In this document: in pieces, positions 22,166 through 33,841 of the stretch
Numbering within the stretch: the stretch's first letter is position 1
Layout: each line of letters opens with the position of its first letter
Assembly (NCBI GenBank): GCA_949316235.1
Contig: OX438741.1
Coordinates: 16,803,124-16,867,123 of the forward strand
DNA: 64,000 nucleotides
Direction of reading: 5' to 3'
Origin: Oegoconia quadripuncta
Lineage: Eukaryota; Arthropoda; Insecta; Lepidoptera; Autostichidae
Translations under genes and position numbers: made by a program
Notes under the pieces: generated by a model
Seen by the model: only the letters and a program-made list of their open reading frames with translations
Database searches by the model: none
Told to the model about the DNA's origin: nothing

Positions 22166-22308
22166 TGAATTTTATATATTCACTCGTATGTCACTGAGGA
22201 TTTGATTTGTTTTTATTGTACTTTAATTAAAACATTACCCATTCAATTTTAAGGGTAGCCATTGTCAGTAACATAATAAGAATCTTTAATTGGCATAAGT
22301 TTGGTATT

Positions 22309-22451
22309 ACAAAAATTTACAAACGCTTTATAAGCAAGTTTTAGTTAAAGTATGTTTTGTCACTTTCTTTCATTACAACGTTTCCTTATGAACGACAGAG
22401 ACAAAACATATTTTAACTAAAACAGGCTTATAAAGCGATTGCAATTTTTTA
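22309..22451. repeat. Fold-back inverted repeat
   Basis: CGCTTTATAAGC and the following bases at 22324-22361 pair with 22400-22437 at 35 of 38 positions, and weaker pairing extends outward to about 22309 and 22451. The loop is about 38 bases. It lies against the tail of the LINE F copy at 22452. Confidence 0.6.
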
Positions 22452-23020
22452 TGAATAAATCAAATCAAATGAAAATATTTCATTTCATAGGATAAAATTA
22501 TTACTTGAAAACGTCACTATTAATATTACATTTAAATTTACTGCTCATTCACAAAGCTGACTCCCCAGAGAAGAACGAGCAAGAAACTCTAGGGTTGCTC
22601 TTTTAAACAGATTATGGGTTACAATTTGTGATTTCATAATTATATGAATAATAAGACAGCCATGTCCATGCTTGCTTATCATTCAAATAGTCAGTGATTT
22701 TATAATAGCCTTTTGCTAATAATTTCTGTTTTATGATTGCTTTAAATTTATTTAAAATCAAATTTTGAATGTCTACTGGAACCTTATTATAAAAGCATAT
22801 ACATTGCCCTTTGAACGATTTACTAACTTTATGAAGTCGGCTAACATAAACGGATAACTGGTTCTTATTCCTTGTATTAACATTGTGCCTATCACTATTT
22901 TTAGCGAATAAGGTTATATTTTTTTTTGCATATAACAAATTCTCATAAATGTATTGAGAAGTCATTGTTAGGATATTAATTTCCTTAAACTTATCTCTAA
23001 GAGACACTCTAGGTCCTAAT
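22452..23020 (-). mobile_element. LINE F, 5'-truncated copy
   Basis: On the minus strand an open C-terminal reading (22612-23020) leads to a 3' UTR ending in CATTTGATTTGATTTATTCA near 22452. The TTTGATTTGATT tail and the CTTGCTCGTTCTTCTCTGGG motif are shared by all LINE F copies in the window. Confidence 0.85.
22612..23007 (-). pseudogene. LINE F reverse transcriptase C-terminal fragment (131 residues)
   Basis: The residues run from SLRDKFKEINILTMTSQYIY through NVNTRNKNQLSVYVSRLHKV and FKGQCICFYNKVPVDIQNL to KGYYKITDYLNDKQAW. This is the end of a CR1/Jockey/L2-like reverse transcriptase, downstream of the catalytic domain, so it has no enzymatic site of its own. There is no internal stop, which makes it the best-kept LINE F copy here. 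The copy begins at the sequence encoding LGPRVSL, so the apparent start codon is not real. Confidence 0.8.
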
Positions 23021-23408
23021 AAGAGGGTTAGTATGTAGTAGAAAGAACTCTCAGCATAAATTTAACGAGTTTCACGCTCCAGGTGACCACATTCTTCAGT
23101 CCAGATAATTTTACTATGTATTTAAATAGAATTAGGTAATGAAACCGCGCGTAAACTTCAAATCGATGTTTAACGCGTTTAGCCAGGTGTTAGGAAGGTG
23201 TATAGGTGTTTTATCACCTCGTTTATAGTCGGCCTAACGATAAATTTTCCTTTGATATCCAATAAATTGTTATATGTTTCGCTTGTTGCTCGACATTTTG
23301 ATTTATTAACGGTGCCGGAGTTTTTTAATAAAGTTGTAAACAATAATGAGGTAACGTACATTGAAAATTTGGAAAACTTCCGAAGAACTAAACGAGTCCA
23401 GAGTTCGC

Positions 23409-23629
23409 TTCCACCTCAATCACACCCTGATGTTTAGTGAAGATGAGGTCGAAGATGGAAGAGTACTGACCTAACATTGCTGTTTGGCGGCAGATTTAGA
23501 TAAGATGGTGGTAGCTAGCCGGGCGGATATTTAAAATGCCCTACCACCAACCAAACCGAGTACTTAAATGTACCCTGCTAGCGATGAACCCGCGACCTCC
23601 CAAACGTAAACCCAATATTGACCGCCTGG
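23409..23629 (-). mobile_element. SINE A with internal deletion
   Basis: Tail-side complement ACCTCAATCACACCCTGATG and head-side GTAAACCCAATATTGACCGC are present. The segment with GGGGACTGGCTATCTTATCT is deleted near 23472. Confidence 0.75.
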
Positions 23630-23639
23630 TTGTACAATT

Positions 23640-23722
23640 ATTATTTTCTTTTGAAGCTATATTTAAGAAGTGTATTGTAAAATTTTGTGCAATAAAATGT
23701 ACTTGATTGATTGATTGAAGAC
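23640..23722 (+). mobile_element. LINE tail ending (TTGA)n
   Basis: GTGCAATAAAATGTACTTGA then TTGATTGATTGA. It matches 16860-16937 and abuts the SINE A head. Confidence 0.5.
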
Positions 23723-24144
23723 TGTCGTTCCAGACGCCTCAAGGAATAGTCACAATGTTCAAATTTAAAATGTTGTCCATAATAAAGAAGTGTTGCCCTG
23801 TCTTCTTGATGTTAAATTTAAATTTTGTCACAAATACAAGTACATCCCACTAACCAGTGATAATAAAAACTTTAAATATTTGCCAGGTCGAAAGAATTAA
23901 AATTCGCCCGGCACAACGCGTGTTTTACCAATAAATACTAGCTAAGTACCAATAAATCTGACGAATTAACATTCCTATGTAAACAAACAAAAGAGATTAG
24001 GCGCGAACGCCACCTTAGCGTTTTTATTTAGAACGGATGCTATATTTAGGTGCGGTATGTGGGTATCGACACGGTGGCGTCCCGATTTATGGTTTGTACC
24101 TGCATTACTATTTTAAAAGTTCCTGAGAACAATTTTATTTTATA

Positions 24145-24498
24145 GGTTCCAGTAGACATTCAAAATTTACGTTAAAATAAATTCTAAACCATCATAAAAC
24201 AGACATTATTTACCAAAGGCTATTATAAAATTTCGGACTATCTGGATGATAAACAAGCATGGACATAGACCGCTCGGCGATATTCAGTGTAATTATACAA
24301 TGTAATATAATTGTAACCCAAACTTATTTAAAAGAGCAACCCTTGAGTTTCTTGCTCGTTCTTCTCTGGGGAATCAGCTTTGTGAAAGAGCAATAATTTC
24401 AAAAACTTTAATAATAAGATAAAAATGTGACGTTTTCAAGTGATAATTTTTATCCTACGAAATAAATGTTTTTTTGATTTAGATTTTTTGATTTTGAT
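24145..24498 (+). mobile_element. LINE F 3' end
   Basis: TCCAGTAGACATTCAAAATT, AAAGGCTATTATAAAATTTC, TTGCTCGTTCTTCTCTGGGG and the TTTTTTGATTTAGATTTTTT tail follow the order of the family. Coding is broken by stops. Confidence 0.75.
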
Positions 24499-25670
24499 CA
24501 CATCTTGGTTGATCTAAAGATGAGTAGCTGATGCTATGATAATAAATTAGGCCAAACTCTGATGAAAAGGTAAGGACTCAGCAGATTTGCTGATTTTCAG
24601 TCCCCCCCAAGTAGAGTAGTTGCAGCCACCATTACTATTACTCTATGAATAAATTTCAACTAAACTTAACAATTAACTAAAAGTAAACAAAAACAAAAAT
24701 CTGTATCTAAAATCAACTCAAAAACAACTACAAGTGATAAACCATAAAGAGCTAGACACGAGAAGGTATCATATAGGTAGGTATTTGGTAAAATTTCAAT
24801 ACTTATGTGTGAGTGAACTTAATTGTTCTCAAATTATTATTACTAATTTAACAAATTTAAATCATACCCGAATCATAGTGGTAGAGAAACACCCGTCCAA
24901 GAAACTATTTATGTAAGGTAAAATGCACACGTTACATGGCCAGGTGTGAAGTTTTTCGAAAGGACCATATGCATTCATGTATGTAACGGTAGACGGCAGT
25001 GGTATAATAATGCAGCTAAGAGCTATTCTAGATTGGTTAACCGGTATCAGGAAGGCACCATGATTCCTCGTAACTAGTTCTCATAAACATTATGAATATG
25101 AAAGGTGCATTTAGCCGAAAGGTAAATTAAAACGCGCGAATCACTCGCTGTAAACATCTGTCTGATTACATTACTGACTGTTCCACAATGAGCGCATAAC
25201 ATTAAATGATGATTTTGTTAATTAATAGTCTTTAGACCATACCATGTACAATTTAATTCATGTACTCGTTTAGTGTAATATACATCTTATTAAGTAACGA
25301 CTCACTGGATTCTTCCAAGCGTCGGTGACAGTAGGTAATCAGAATCACTCAAAGTCGTTGATGTGTTCAGTGGAGCTCCAACTCCTTTGAAGGCTGATAG
25401 CAAAGTCAATCTTATTTTCGATGTGCAGACTTAATATTACTGTTAACGTCGTCACTGCGCCACTTGAGGCGATACCAGCGCCACCAGGTTTACTTCCCAT
25501 TGCAAATCGCGTATTATGACAGTCAATTGACCGTTCGAATTATGAATTCCATCGCTAATTAATCGCTATCTACGACATACATGTAATATTAATTAAACCC
25601 CGATGAAAAACGACGGGTATTACGTGTTTGACGGTATTGTGTATGTGTGTGTGTAAAGAATGGAAGTAGA

Positions 25671-25915
25671 AACCTTGTCTGCTATACCAAAAGGTCGCGG
25701 GATCGAATCCCGCTAGGGGCATATGTTTGTATGATGAATACAGATGTGTTCCCGAGTTATGGATGTATTTCATTTATATTTATGTATTTACTTACAAAAA
25801 AAATGTATTTTTATAATTTATCAACCATCTGGTATCGATAATATAAGCCTAGTTGCTTAGTGTGGAACTAGATGGCGCTGTGTTCATTACACATAGCAAA
25901 GATATTTATTTATTA
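25671..25915 (+). mobile_element. SINE D, head partly altered
   Basis: CTGCTATACCAAAAGGTCGC and the B box GGATCGAATCCC are followed by a full body to GGAACTAGATGGCGCTGTGT and a TTATTATA tail. The first 30 bases of the head are replaced by other sequence. Confidence 0.85.
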
Positions 25916-26086
25916 TTATATTATTTATAGAACTTATAACATAAAAATAAGACCTATGTAACAAGCAATCTAATTGATTTATTTTATATATATATTTTAT
26001 TTAGGTATTTTTGTCTTATGGAACATGCCAATCCCATTGCACCTTTCTTTTAAAGTTAACCCAACACTAACAGGAAAAATCAAGGT

Positions 26087-26275
26087 TTAAAAAGGATAAT
26101 GTATTGTGTGCCACTGCTGCCTCAGATAATATGCGGAGAGGACAAAAATAGTCTGTACAATCCCCATATCAAAACGATTTTTAACTGTCTGATTGAACTC
26201 CTCTTCGTCTTGTTCCTGACACACTCCATCAATAGATATTGCACATTTTCCACCTCGCCACAGATTAAACTTCAC
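26087..26275 (-). other. Unrecognised open frame, 63 codons
   Basis: The frame contains FNLWRGGKCAISIDGVCQEQ, DEEEFNQTVKNRFDMG and ends LRQQWHTIHYPF. Composition looks protein-like and a GC-rich stretch lies upstream on that strand (26280-26400). I know no family that fits. The QQWHTI end recalls the RTE terminus at 670-690, so it may be a degenerate retroelement end rather than a host exon. Confidence 0.2.
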
Positions 26276-26460
26276 CTAACTTTCGCGACTATTGTAGCGC
26301 GGCCATTTCCCGCAGTTTCCGGTCACTAAAAAGCTAGACGCTTTGAGTGACGTGACGGCTGTTTACCTCCGCGCTGCCGTGAGGTAACCGCGGGATAACC
26401 TACTTGTTTCACTCATACATACGTCTTTCATTCACACATTTAACGCGTACATTTATCGAC

Positions 26461-26731
26461 GACCTGTTTGGTGTAGTGGTTAAAAATTCTGACTGCTATA
26501 CCAAAAGGTCGCGGGTTCGAATCCCGCTAGGGGCATATGTTTGTATGATGAATACAGACACGTGTTTCCCGAGTTATGGATGTTTTTCATTTATGTATTT
26601 ATTTACAAAAAAAAATGTATTTTTATTTGTATAGTTTATCAACCATTAGGTATCCATAATACAAGCCTAGTTGCTTAGTATGGAACTAGATGGCGCTGTG
26701 TGTATATGCATATTAATTTATTTATTTATTG
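26461..26731 (+). mobile_element. tRNA-derived SINE, family D, full length
   Basis: This is the best copy of the family. The A-box region is GGTGTAGTGGTTAAAAATTC and the B box is GGTTCGAATCC (26514-26524). The body carries TCAACCATTAGGTATCCATA and GGAACTAGATGGCGCTGTGT, and the tail is (TTTA)n. It starts at GACCTG directly after ATCGAC. Confidence 0.9.
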
Positions 26732-26734
26732 ATT

Positions 26735-26830
26735 GTCGATTAGTCTAGTAATAACCCTACCTTCGAAACTATAGGTTGCAGGTTCGAATTCTGTGAGGTG
26801 TAATTTTGTTGTGATATGTATACTAAAATC
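26735..26830 (+). mobile_element. tRNA-like SINE head, separate family
   Basis: ATTAGTCTAGTAATAACCCT and GGTTGCAGGTTCGAATTCTG have the spacing of A and B boxes. The sequence downstream does not match SINE D. Only the head is recognisable. Confidence 0.4.
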
Positions 26831-27033
26831 CATAGTTTCTTTTTGTACAAAAAAGAGTTTACAGACAAAGAAAGTTTTTGTTGATTGATTATCGAAAGTA
26901 ACTATTATTTGATGCGGTCAGGAGTTTTGGCATTTTAATACAAGTGTTATCGTGCTTTAGAGGGCACGAAACATAGTCGATCCTGCATGCATGCATGCAT
27001 GACAGGCGCGATAAAAGTTTACGTTGCGCGAGA

Positions 27034-27320
27034 AATATATGTGGGGACACATGTATTAGATGTATTAGAATATACAAGTACTGTGTAGATACAATGTGAC
27101 GTCAGCTGCACGGTGCATAACTCTAGATTATGCCGGAGCTCTCTCAGTTGTTTCCCACGCCGCGCCCTCTGCACTCGCCCTGTGGTCCCGAATGTAATAT
27201 CGGTGATTAAGTAATAGAGTTTATTAACCTGAACTATATCTTTTATTTGGGTATCCCGTAGCCATCATACTGTCAACAACACACCCTCACCATAAGATAC
27301 CCTACAGTGACCCCAACGTG
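27034..27320 (+). mobile_element. Possible LTR fragment with primer-binding-like sequence
   Basis: A GC-mixed segment with AGTTTATTAACCTGAACTAT and the late CAACAACACACCCTCACCAT is followed at 27307 by CAGTGACCCCAACGTGACAT. The string GTGACCCC-ACGTGA just after an LTR is common in insect Gypsy or BEL elements. There is no second LTR and no coding region in the window. Confidence 0.3.
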
Positions 27321-27545
27321 ACATATACAACTATCCCATTCTCGCGTCGCGTCGCGCGCAACTAACGATGTTGGTTGTTTTCAAGGCAGTTATTAAGGCA
27401 AGTTGATGGCCTACTGGAGCGACTTAAAAACAGCCTAGTTCCACCGATCAGCACTGGGTCCGTGTGGTGGATCAGGGTCCTTATCCTCTCCCATTCATAC
27501 CTGTATTATGGATGTATCCGATTTCGATAGAGGGTATTTAATATA

Positions 27546-28009
27546 ATTTAACTATACAGGTAATTCTATTAGTGCAATATTGGAGAGGATGGTACGAGTA
27601 TAGTATCAATGTTGTTTACATTGAGCCACGGAAGCGGTTATAAAATATTTTTTTTTTGTAAGAGCAAAGTCTTTAAAATCTACATTCATTCTACCTACAT
27701 ATTAATCGCCGCTAAAATCTAATTTATTCCCACAGTTATTTGCCACTCGCATTCCGGAACAAGAACCTCATAACGGACAAATCCGTAAATCCGGGGAACG
27801 CGACTAAATCGTCGCCTATTTCGAGCTATGAGCCAAAACTAATCTCCAACAAATCGCCTACACTGTACGTTTGTTTTCATTTTTTTCATAACGTTGTTGG
27901 TTTTGGAAGCCGCAATGTCGTAATAAATCCACGTGTGAGCTTGCTTATTGTTTAATGGATCCGTACAATATTAACTGATAAGACTCATTGGTGATTATAC
28001 GGTGACTGC
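27546..28009. other. Stretch with a possible exon-like open frame
   Basis: A pyrimidine-rich ATTTATTCCCACAG (27722-27735) precedes an open frame LPLAFRNKNLITDKSVNPGN continuing to SNKSPTLY, after which GTACGT (27865) could be a donor. This resembles an internal exon but matches nothing I recognise. 27606-27639 is a SINE A head fragment (minus strand). Confidence 0.2.
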
Positions 28010-28412
28010 AAAATTGCAGAGCATCGAACACCTTCGTAATGTCCCGTATCACTCAGTCTTTTACAGGATGCATTTCGGTGAGTGTGGGTTGGAATTACAT
28101 AATCTCATTCCACCGTCGACTTTCCATCTTCGGACTACTAGGCGTGAGGAGGGATCTACCCGTATGTAGTTAATATACCGAATATTCGAGTTCGACTCGT
28201 CATTCAAAATGCGAACAGCCAAGGCATGGAACTCCCTTCCGGCGTCAACCTTTCCTGAATCCTACAACATTGGAACAACCTATTCACCCTGCTTTTGAAG
28301 ATTCAAAAGCAGGGTGAATAGGCATGTAGTGGGATCGCATGCTTCATCTTAGACCGCATCGTCCCTTTCCATCAGGTGAGAGTGTTATCAAACACGTATC
28401 CAGTTAATAATA
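28010..28412 (+). mobile_element. LINE E, longer 3' copy
   Basis: Translation gives LQSIEHLRNVPYHSVFYRMH, then FGECGLELHNLIPPSTFHLR, and after a stop KMRTAKAWNSLPAS. This is the end of a CR1/Jockey-like reverse transcriptase. The tail CCATCAGGTGAGAGTGTTAT leads to a short A-rich end at 28412. A perfect 20-bp palindrome replaces the normal sequence at 28280-28321. The same region is kept at 58440-58905. Confidence 0.8.
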
Positions 28413-28415
28413 AAA

Positions 28416-29802
28416 ATGGCTTACATCTGAAATGTATAGTTAATATAAATATAAATGTATTTAATAGCTAATAAAGTTATTTGTAACTTCTTCTGTCGAT
28501 ACATTCCCTAAAATATGTTTTTGTTTTCTAGATAGATTGATATATAAAAACATTTATTCACTGCACAGTACATACAACCAAAATAGAAGAACAACAACAA
28601 ATAGAATAAATAAATAAATGAAAGCTTAATATACCGACGCACACCATACAAGATTTACCCAACGATGGGCTGTATCCACTGTGCACTGAAAGGGCTCTGA
28701 CTCAGCATTATGCTGCAGTACAGACAGTGGTCCATACAACACCGCTGGTTATTCTGCCAGTACCACTTACTGAAAAACGCACGCAACATTTCTGTAGCGA
28801 AACCAATATAATTATTATACCAATATAATTAATATAGGAAGTTGTATCATTAATATTACTCTCTTATATTCTTCTTTTAAATACTATAAGCTATTATTTG
28901 CAATTGCAAAGTTGCAATTCGATTGAGACAAATAGTACTCAGATTAAGCCACAGAGTAAAAACCAAGCCAAACACTAAGATTTTTTTTTGAATCATTGCT
29001 CTAAATAATGCTGGTTGATGGTGACCGTATCATATGCAAGTCATGCGGTACCCTAAACGTCACGAAACTTACGTCGGTAAGTCATGATAGATCACGGTTT
29101 AAGTGTTTTATTTTAGGTGTTGACGATATTGTTTTGTCTGCTGCGCCGGCGCCGGTTGATGCGAAGGTGCGGAAATGTGAGTTACCGCGTTTTGCCTTCG
29201 GGCCGCAGTGTTGAAGGAAATCTGTTTAAAGCCTTTGATGTAAGAAATTATAATTTATTGTTGCAGAAATATACTGTTTTGTTTATGTCTAGATTGTTTT
29301 TGTTCAATGTGTTAATTGGTTATCGATTTGGTTTAAAATATTCGCTCTATTTTGCTTTAGACAGTTTCTTTAAACATTTTAATTTATATGATGAGGGAAT
29401 CGAACGTTAGTAAATATTGAAAATGCGTGTGCGCTCTTTGAAGTCAGGACAAAGGGGACAAGAGAAATCGAGTGACGAAATGTGGTCGTCTGTAACCACC
29501 GATAAAAAACAACAAAAAAGTATATGATTGACCCCGTCGTGTATGTGTTTGTCTTAGTCCGATGTATCTCAATAAAACGTAGTCTAATTTTTTAAGTTTA
29601 TATTTAAAATGAAACCAAGGGATAGTTCCATTTATGTCTAATAAAAATCGTTCGCCCGTGTCGAAGATATTTAACTCTTAACATATTTTTGCTATAGTTA
29701 TGTATCTGGATGATATTATCTTTAGTTTCTCGAGGGTTTTGCAAATTAATTAAGTATGTACATTTGTATGATAACCACAAGTATTTGTGGTAATGTAGTT
29801 TG
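28416..29802. other. Stretch with one unexplained GC-rich open frame
   Basis: 28416-29000 is AT-rich with nothing named. An open frame at 29008-29214 contains IICKSCGTLNVTKL before a GTAAGT at 29079 and, after TTTTATTTTAG (29106-29116), LSAAPAPVDAKVRKCELPRF. The donor-like and acceptor-like signals inside it and the local GC rise could mark two small exons. I recognise no family. 29250-29410 is an open but AT-rich frame. Confidence 0.2.
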
Positions 29803-30059
29803 AGCATCAGCATTTGCTGCCAATATGCTGTATGGCATTGGACAACGCTAGTTTTCAGCACAACCCCACTCTAAAATAAGCGTTGGATGCGTTCCTACAT
29901 ACTACCTATATATAGTACAGTACGTACAACGGGTGGATGTAGCTGAGAATGATGACGACAAAGTGACAAAGGCCAGATTCTCAGGAAGATAGATTCTGAC
30001 ATGCTTTCCTAATCAAAAAAGATCTATTGCTTGAGAGAAACAATATTCGCACTAAGCTT

Positions 30060-30195
30060 TAGCTTCTTAGAACCTTAGGATCTCCAAGTCCAGGATGACA
30101 GGTGCTTACTGGAATCGTGTGCTTCAGCTTCGATGGAACCGTCACTTCCATCAGGTGAGATCGTAATTTAACGTATCTCCAGTCAATTATAGAAA
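30060..30195 (+). mobile_element. LINE E 3' tail, diverged
   Basis: GAACCTTAGGATCTCCAAGT, ATCGTGTGCTTCAGCTTCGA and CCATCAGGTGAGATCGTAAT follow the family order, ending CCAGTCAATTATAGAAAG. Confidence 0.6.
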
Positions 30196-31574
30196 GTACT
30201 CCATGAATGATGCTATTTTAAATTCAGAAACTATTCAGATATCTCATAAGATATCTACTGTACGAGACCCATAAAAGTGTTGACAGTCGACAATATGGTC
30301 ACTATAAAATATCAAAGTGGCTTTTATGACTTAGGTGAAACAGCGCCAAACAATAAAATAGAAGCGTCATTTTCATCTTTGATTTTACCAGGTGGTAACA
30401 TTCATACTCAAGAAGCTGGTGACGTCTCAGCATTCCTCGCACTATGTCTTTTATAAGCCATGATCAAAAGTGCGCCACTGGTCAGGACCACTTGAATGAA
30501 GCAGGAACACCGTAATGAAGGTGGACGGTGTCCTAGGTGACTTTATTGTTACTTCGGATCCCAGATTAGATTAACTAGATCATTGTACAACACAATAGCA
30601 AAGACGTATTCTGACCCAAATCCAGATTCCTCGAGCCAAAGAGACAAGTTCTATTTTCTAAACTGAGTTTTGCTCACTCTCACAAGCGTCCTTTACGAGA
30701 TGGTGAGGTGAAAAAGAATTTGAAGATGAAAAAGTAAGACTTACGTCCTCTAGCAAATGTGAGTTTAGCAAAGATGACCAATAATTTCACCAATGACAGT
30801 GCCAGATCACAGTGAACGTTGATGATGAGGTAGTCCAAGGCAGATAAAAGTACTAATAACAGGAGACCTACTGGGTGAATAGTGTGGTATTCTGCCGATG
30901 AGCATCAATGTCCGCATTGTTCTAGTGTAAAGAATAAGATAGCAAATCCCCAGGACCTGCGTGATAAATACGGAAAATCCTAGGATGTCAATACGAGTGC
31001 ATTAGCATTTTTTAATTTTGGTTGTGAACCATAATATATAATTTGCGTCAGACCAGAGTGACCAGTAGGTAGATATTGTTTTTCAGTGTTATGTTCCAAT
31101 GTGTGATTGGTTGACTCACTTTTTTGGTGAATGTTATCAATACGTAGTCTCTCGGACGCCCGCAGACTTCCGACTATAATTGAAATCAAGTCATTACGTG
31201 CCCCTCCAAACAACAGAAAGTCATCCATGAATTGCCACTAGTCTCCCATCCAAACGGCAGGCCACATAATCGCAGAGTTCATAAAGGTTGGAGAAAGATG
31301 CTCGAGGTAAGCGTAGCGTAAGACCCCTTATGTAGACTAATGAGCTAAACAAAATCCGACGGATGCAAAGGGCTCATGTTCGATTGGCGTGGCTGTACTT
31401 CAGGTCTACGTTTGGTAGTGGACTAATGATAGGCCGCGGCTGACGTGTGTTTACCAGCAGGGTAAAATAGGATCAAACTATCTTCCCGTCAGTGTCATAT
31501 ATGCGACCAAATGATCGAGAGCATTACAGCACAGACCAGAGGCGGAGGTGAGCCCATCGCCGATAAAACGCGCA
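30196..31574. other. Diverged stretch, little recognised
   Basis: I find no long open frame with a family match. The minus frame at 30980-31228 (MDDFLLFGGARNDLISIIVG...) has no motif I know. 31300-31460 has phrases like those of RTE-like coding sequence, but nothing firm. Confidence 0.25.
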
Positions 31575-31735
31575 AACCTGTAGATGTTTCTGGTGGAAAA
31601 TCCCATAGTCGCTTATGGGACGCCTAGTACGGCAAGATTCTATTCTTTTTACGTGCCGAAATTACACAGCACTTGTCCAGTTAGTAGTGGACGTCTATAG
31701 ACTGTGTGTTTGTAATGATAAATTGAGAGGATGAT
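31575..31735 (+). repeat. Dispersed repeat piece plus RTE-like tail
   Basis: GGTGGAAAATCCCATAGTCG and CTATTCTTTTTACGTGCCGA match 40615-40700. TTAGTAGTGGACGTCTATAG after it resembles the GTTCAGCAGTGGACGTCTAT end of RTE elements. Confidence 0.4.
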
Positions 31736-32374
31736 GAATGGGGATTTTTAGGGTGTCTCCATTATTTATTAGCAGAATCTTCTACATGTTATCGTCCAAA
31801 AAGATCAAAACGAAAATAAACGTTTTACTACTATCCGTCACAAACATTTCTAACGCCACGATAAAGTCGCTATGTAATTGCAATCGTAAATATTTATAAC
31901 AATTATTATCACATTAACGACAATTTAACATCTGTCCCTCTACTTTAAAAACTGGTTAACGTAAAGATAAGTGCGCTTTTCTATATATACCAGGATCTCA
32001 ATCTTCGACTGTATTTTTTTTTGAATGTTCAGAGACAGCTACGCATATTCAGAACCAATCTCAATATTCCTTTCTTACTCGAAAGGATACTTACATAGTT
32101 GTGTCTTGTACATTGATAATAATCTGATGATGTACAGAATATGAACCCATAGGTGTAAGATGTTGTCATGAATTTAGGAGGTTGAATCATTACTACATTA
32201 CGGCAACTTTATTCTTGAAGTTGCGGATGAGTAAGTCTAAATATATGATTAGATAAGCCAAAATTCGAGAAAGAGGCAAATGGGCAGTGTTTGAGACACT
32301 GCGAGCTTAAAATACTTCACTGCCTAAAAGGAGCAAGCCTAATCAAAGTGATCTCATTTGGCGCTGAACTGTGA

Positions 32375-33140
32375 TCTCTGAACCTTATAAGAAGGCTCAA
32401 GATCCCACAATGGGCTATGGAGAGGGCGTTGCTCGGCGTTTCACTAGATGATGGAAAGGAGGAAATCCGTAAAAGAATGAAACTCACCGACATAGATAGT
32501 ATACATTAGATAGTAGTTGAAGTAGCAGTGGGCAGGGCCTGTTGGAGTGGTGGTCATTGCGGCATTAAAGTTCTGAAGAGGTAACTATTAGGTCCTTACC
32601 TATGAAATTGGCGTTTTGTATGAAGAATTTCATTAAGACAGCTTTCTCCATACAAACATTTTTGATTTTTTTTCGGGAACGGCAAATCCAAATTTGGCTA
32701 AACTTTGTGTGTATTATCGGATAACATTAAGTTAAGTATAGGCAGCGTTAATTTTTAAAAGTAACCGCTTTATAAAAGTTTCAGCGAATCTAAGAAAAAT
32801 GATTATGGGAAGCACATGAAAAGAGCTTTGTTCAAATTTTTTTTATTATGTGATTTAGCCCAGAAATTAAAAAATATTTCATGTGAAACCTTGAAATAAT
32901 ATTCCATTTTCCAAATAAAAAACAAATTTGGATATAGCTTTGAAAATCGCAGGAATTGGTACATATGATTAACGAAGAAAAAAAATTCCAATTTCATACG
33001 TAAAGACCCAATATATGTAGCAGTAAAAGGAGCGTGGGACGTCTACCTGCAAGATTGTGGGACCGCGGGAAATCGCTGGATGGAGGTAGCATCCAACCGG
33101 TTGCTCTGAAAATCTATTGGGGATCCAATTGCGATCCAAA
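32375..33140 (+). mobile_element. RTE-like C-terminal copy split by MITE C
   Basis: Left part 32375-32585 contains CTTATAAGAAGGCTCAAGAT, GGGCTATGGAGAGGGCGTTG and CTCGGCGTTTCACTAGATGA, the nucleotide equivalent of RKL---QRAMERA-LGVSLRD. Right part 33014-33140 contains CGTGGGACGTCTACCTGCAA and TGGATGGAGGTAGCATCCAA, the later VGRPPTRW-DD and W--AA segments. The two parts are consecutive in other copies. Frames are broken. Confidence 0.75.
32588..33011 (+). mobile_element. MITE C, copy 1
   Basis: Terminal repeats TTAGGTCCTTACCTATGAAA and its inverse near 32990-33011 are flanked by TA on both sides. The body is shared by five copies, with GCGGTTACTTTTAAAAATTA as a landmark on one strand. The TA target fits Tc1/mariner. 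It has no coding capacity. Confidence 0.85.
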
Positions 33141-33717
33141 CGTCCATGCGATCCAAACATTGAAAACATAGGTACACTACGGGAAATGTATATGATTTTT
33201 TACGATTTTTTCACATACGTTTAATATAAGTCTGGTAACAATATTGTACTCGTATGAACTAAGAAAATGCAATCGTAAAATGGGTCGTTGCTGGGAAAGC
33301 AATTTGAATTAGAACAGACCCAACGGAATCCCCGCTAACGAGTTAATGGCAAAAACATCAAATTTCTGAGTGTCAGAACGCGGCCAAGCGTACGATATTG
33401 TCTGTGGCATCAACGTAGAGATCCTATAAGTATACAAATGTTGCGACACGCAGGGCAGCGTAGAAACTCCATAATTTGTGGTGTATAACACAAGCACCGA
33501 TTGTCGTCCGTGTATGCCCCATTTGGTCATGATATAAATCGACAGAAATAATTAAATTAATGAAATTTCCAATTTTCCTTTGAAAAATAGGCGTATTATT
33601 TTTAAGCTGGTGAACGATTACTGCATTTTTTCACCTGCTAGGTCACCTGATTGGGGAGGCCTATGTGAAAGGAGCGGGCTGATATTATGATAATCAACTA
33701 ACATTATAATGTCGTGG

Positions 33718-33841
33718 ATGTTTATATAATTATTTATGTATGTTTATCGGTTATCTAGTACCCATAGCACAAGCTTTGCTTAGTTTGGGACTAGATGATT
33801 GGTGTAAGTGTCCAAAATATTTATTTATTTATTTATTTATT
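33718..33841 (+). mobile_element. SINE D' 3' half
   Basis: ACCCATAGCACAAGCTTTGC, TTAGTTTGGGACTAGATGAT and AAGTGTCCAAAATATTTATT match the SINE D' copies at 43660 and 52127, in opposite orientation. The tail is (TTTA)n at 33815-33840. Confidence 0.75.

Noticed and set aside
26461..26535. tRNA-like sequence with A and B boxes (possible tRNA gene)
   Set aside because: It is the head of SINE D, followed by the SINE body, and repeated many times. The same holds for all other tRNA-like heads in the window.
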